Shown here one piece after another: positions 12,845 through 14,236 of a stretch of 14,236 nucleotides of DNA; within the stretch, counting starts at the first letter, position 1, and each line of letters starts with the position of its first letter. Source of the stretch: FEN-987 sp964598845 (GTDB lineage: Archaea; Thermoproteota; Bathyarchaeia; 40CM-2-53-6); assembly GCA_964598845.1 (NCBI GenBank), contig CAZRDM010000035.1, positions 1 to 14,236 on the forward strand, read 5' to 3'. The notes beneath the pieces are model-generated. The model ran no database searches and was not told where the DNA came from. It saw nothing but the letters and a program-made list of their open reading frames with translations. A program made the translations under genes and the position numbers.

Positions 12845-13034
12845 CCAGCGACAAACGCCTACGTCTTAACCCAGCCCTGAACCGACGGGAAGCCTCCAAG
12901 AATCTTGCCTTACTGATTTCCGAAACCAGTTTGTCCAACATCTCGTCCATGGACTTGAATCCCATCTCCATCTTGGCAACCATCAGTCTCCGATGAGTAT
13001 CCTCTGATACGAGTATCGACTTCACCATACGCAT
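12765..13034 (-). CDS. vapB: VapB-like antitoxin (second pair)
   Basis: An 89-residue protein. VKSILVSEDTHRRLMVAKMEMGFKSMDEMLDKLVSE is a ribbon-helix-helix-like N-terminal DNA-binding domain (strand, helix, turn GFKSMDE, helix), as in archaeal VapB/CopG antitoxins. The basic tail (FRAGLRRRRLSLDEL through FGKEKRPS) would wrap the toxin. ATG 13034 or ATG 13028 can start it; CGGGAG is 6 nt before 13028. AATATAAAT at 13061-13069 is a TATA box on the minus strand, about 26 bp above 13039. The gene overlaps vapC downstream. Confidence 0.82.
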   Translation of the reverse strand: MRMVKSILVSEDTHRRLMVAKMEMGFKSMDEMLDKLVSEISKARFLEASRRFRAGLRRRRLSLDELTGSGEAIRIELFRQWFGKEKRPS

Positions 13035-13060
13035 CTCCCGCGTTGATCGAGGTATGTAGA

Positions 13061-13069
13061 AATATAAAT
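13061..13069 (-). promoter_or_regulatory. TATA box of the second vapBC
   Basis: ATTTATATT on the minus strand, centred about 31 bp above ATG 13034, predicts a transcript with a very short or absent leader. Confidence 0.5.
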
Positions 13070-13313
13070 CTATAGTCGCGGCCTGAGCGAGTCCGTCTTC
13101 AGGAAGCTCGAGGTCAAAGCCGTGGAGGGAATGAAAAGGCCAGTACCAGTCGCGATCGGAGAAGAGAAGGAGGCGATCGATCCTGGGCTACACCGCATTG
13201 GAAATCCCTAAACACAAAATCAACCCCAATACCACAAAACTCGAAAAATCCATTCCTATCGAATACTGAGATTTGCTCTCCCAAGAATAAGAAGTCCCTG
13301 AGTAGTCCTCCGG
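13070..13313. other. Intergenic region with duplicated flank
   Basis: 13231-13313 is the flank duplicated at 11603-11671. On the plus strand an open stretch from about 13090 to TAA near 13209-13211 reads MKRPVPVAIGEEKEAID and could be a coding fragment, but no start or family supports it. Confidence 0.35.
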
Positions 13314-13694
13314 TTAGGCGTTGCGTTCCTTCAGAGCGAGGTGAAGGGATTCTACCCGTCGCCCTGTAACCCAGTTCTTATGATGTCGAAATCCACCGCC
13401 GAAACTTCTGGGGATATGCAGGAGTTCGTGGATCAATGTCTTCTCTCTCTCCTCGAGAGGTAGAGAATCGTACTGTTCGGCCAAAACTTCGATCGCATAG
13501 TACGCCGGCTCGCACAACGCCTCCTGCCAAATCCGAGGCAACGAATGCACTCGAGCAATCACATTCCCGGCTTTTGATCCATAGCTCCTATAGCAGTAGA
13601 CCCGATTCCTCGGAATATGCGAGAAGTCCAACCTATCAATGATTCTTGAGACCAGTCCCTTGACATCTGGTGCTCGCTCATAACGAAAGCGCAT
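13314..13694 (-). CDS. COG4900-type predicted metallopeptidase
   Basis: A 126-residue protein from ATG 13694 (TTG 13709 and GTG 13706 are open in frame). The zinc motif LIHELLHIP gives His89, Glu90, His93; GGGFRHHKNWV supplies a third ligand (His104 or 105). This H-E-x-x-H...G-F-R-x-H pattern and the preceding AEQYDSLPLEEREKTLIHEL stretch match small archaeal predicted metallopeptidases (COG4900). No signal peptide, so it acts in the cytosol; substrate unknown. A minus-strand CATATTAG (about 13720-13727) lies ~26 bp upstream of 13694, suggesting a leaderless start there. A decayed partial copy of this gene lies 1.6 kb to the left. Confidence 0.82.
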   Translation of the reverse strand: MRFRYERAPDVKGLVSRIIDRLDFSHIPRNRVYCYRSYGSKAGNVIARVHSLPRIWQEALCEPAYYAIEVLAEQYDSLPLEEREKTLIHELLHIPRSFGGGFRHHKNWVTGRRVESLHLALKERNA

Positions 13695-13935
13695 GCCATC
13701 AAGCACCAAGCGAGGTATCTAATATGATTGGCCGACTCCGTCCCTGGAGGAAAAAAGGAAGAAGGGGCGTCGCATTCAGTTCGCTCTCAGATTTCTTGCT
13801 TCAACTATGTAGAATCTGACTATCATGTTTCGCAGCCGTATCTCTCCTCAAATCAGACAGCCACGCTGTGGTGAACTTTCAAATCACAATGACGCAGTGA
13901 ACGGTTCCTCCGCCCGCAGTTCATGGAAACCCAGT

Positions 13936-13986
13936 GCTCACGTGAGTCAATCAAAAGCTCACGTAAGCTCAGGAAAGCTCGTACAT
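13936..13986 (+). promoter_or_regulatory. Phased GCTC repeats upstream of the secreted-protein gene
   Basis: GCTCACGTGA at 13936, GCTCACGTAA at 13957, GCTCAGGAAA at 13967 and GCTCGTACAT at 13977 are spaced 21, 10 and 10 bp, all on one helical face. They lie 75-125 bp above the TATA-like box at 14058. A regulator-binding array is inferred from the phasing. Confidence 0.35.
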
Positions 13987-14057
13987 TACTGGTCTTGTTT
14001 CGTTCTAGGCTCGATACATTGTTGGGGCGTTGAATTGTAAAGCTACGATCACGTCTA

Positions 14058-14066
14058 CTATTATAA
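14058..14066 (+). promoter_or_regulatory. TATA box
   Basis: CTATTATAAG-like sequence; a transcript start ~26 bp downstream (about 14089) would give a ~44-nt leader containing the strong Shine-Dalgarno GGAGGTGA at 14116-14123. Confidence 0.45.
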
Positions 14067-14132
14067 GCGAAGGCACATGTGTGTTCCAACTGTAGGGCGC
14101 TAGTGATTCACCAGAGGAGGTGAGCTCTGATA

Positions 14133-14236
14133 ATGAAAATCGTGGTATGGAAACAGGCTTCGACCTCAGTGATGCTCGCTGCCCTAGTTCTCTTGACCAC
14201 ATTGCTGGTAAGCGGTATCTTGCCGGTCATGGCTGG
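14133..14236 (+). CDS. Start of a secreted or membrane-anchored protein (partial)
   Basis: The window ends inside this gene; 34 codons are visible from ATG 14133, nine nt after GGAGGTGA. The N-terminus has two lysines (MKIVVWKQ) followed by a long hydrophobic core (VMLAALVLLTTLLVSGILPVMA), a typical Sec signal peptide with a likely cleavage after VMA. The mature protein is unknown. Confidence 0.75.
   Translation, partial: MKIVVWKQASTSVMLAALVLLTTLLVSGILPVMA

Larger units (their letters stand above)
13695..14132. other. 438-bp intergenic region
   Basis: No convincing gene. It holds the phased GCTC repeats, a TATA-like box and the Shine-Dalgarno of the gene at 14133. Confidence 0.55.

Noticed and set aside
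13853..14089. 78-codon minus-strand frame
   Set aside because: No family features; it crosses the TATA box and phased repeats upstream of the next gene.

Overview
The window looks archaeal. Its gene families are typical of archaea (PaREP1/HEPN-like, DUF211, DUF5678 with a retropepsin-like protease, a COG4900-type metallopeptidase, PIN-domain VapC toxins, and a truncated SSV-type integrase). It mixes Shine-Dalgarno-led genes with apparently leaderless genes sitting about 25 nt below TATA-like boxes. A TACK lineage such as Bathyarchaeia or Nitrososphaeria fits, but no rRNA, ribosomal protein or intact tRNA is present to fix the taxonomy. The region reads as accessory DNA: small genes, several toxin-antitoxin (TA) modules, pseudogenes and dispersed repeats.

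The most striking structure is a ~35-bp repeat (called R here), always in the same orientation, at 31-65, 995-1029, 1986-2020, 4376-4410, 5171-5199, 6156-6179 (5' part lost), 7008-7042 and 10824-10852 (degenerate), plus half-copies near 1893-1910 and at 6823-6835. Its left part is a hairpin (TTGAAC, 5-nt loop, GTTCAA). Its right part reads like the T-loop, acceptor strand and CCA end of a tRNA. The copies cut the left 10.8 kb into blocks that each hold whole genes on either strand: [PaREP1 + HicB-like], [NTF2/SnoaL-like], [VIT1-like + DUF211 + His-rich EamA transporter], [VapB + VapC], [int(N) remnant + RelB + frameshifted RelE], [DUF2283-like + nuclease-like toxin], then a longer block [MBL-fold hydrolase, SPL-type radical SAM, nitroreductase, broken DtxR regulator, broken membrane protein]. 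The layout resembles a gene-cassette array, but no complete recombinase is in the window.

To the right of the last repeat (10.85-14.24 kb) lie an overlapping DUF5678/aspartyl-protease pair, a decayed partial copy of a metallopeptidase gene whose intact relative is 1.6 kb downstream, a conserved small protein, a second VapBC pair, the intact metallopeptidase, and the start of a secreted or membrane-anchored protein preceded by a TATA box and helically phased GCTC repeats.

Functional themes: stress/TA modules (two VapBC, one RelBE with a broken toxin, one HicB-like/HEPN-like pair, one DUF2283/nuclease-like pair), metal handling (VIT1-like, DUF211, His-rich EamA, decayed DtxR), and assorted redox or hydrolytic enzymes. 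Decay is frequent: the RelE frameshift, DtxR frameshifts, metallopeptidase copy with both HEXXH histidines lost, VapC without a standard start codon, and the truncated integrase.
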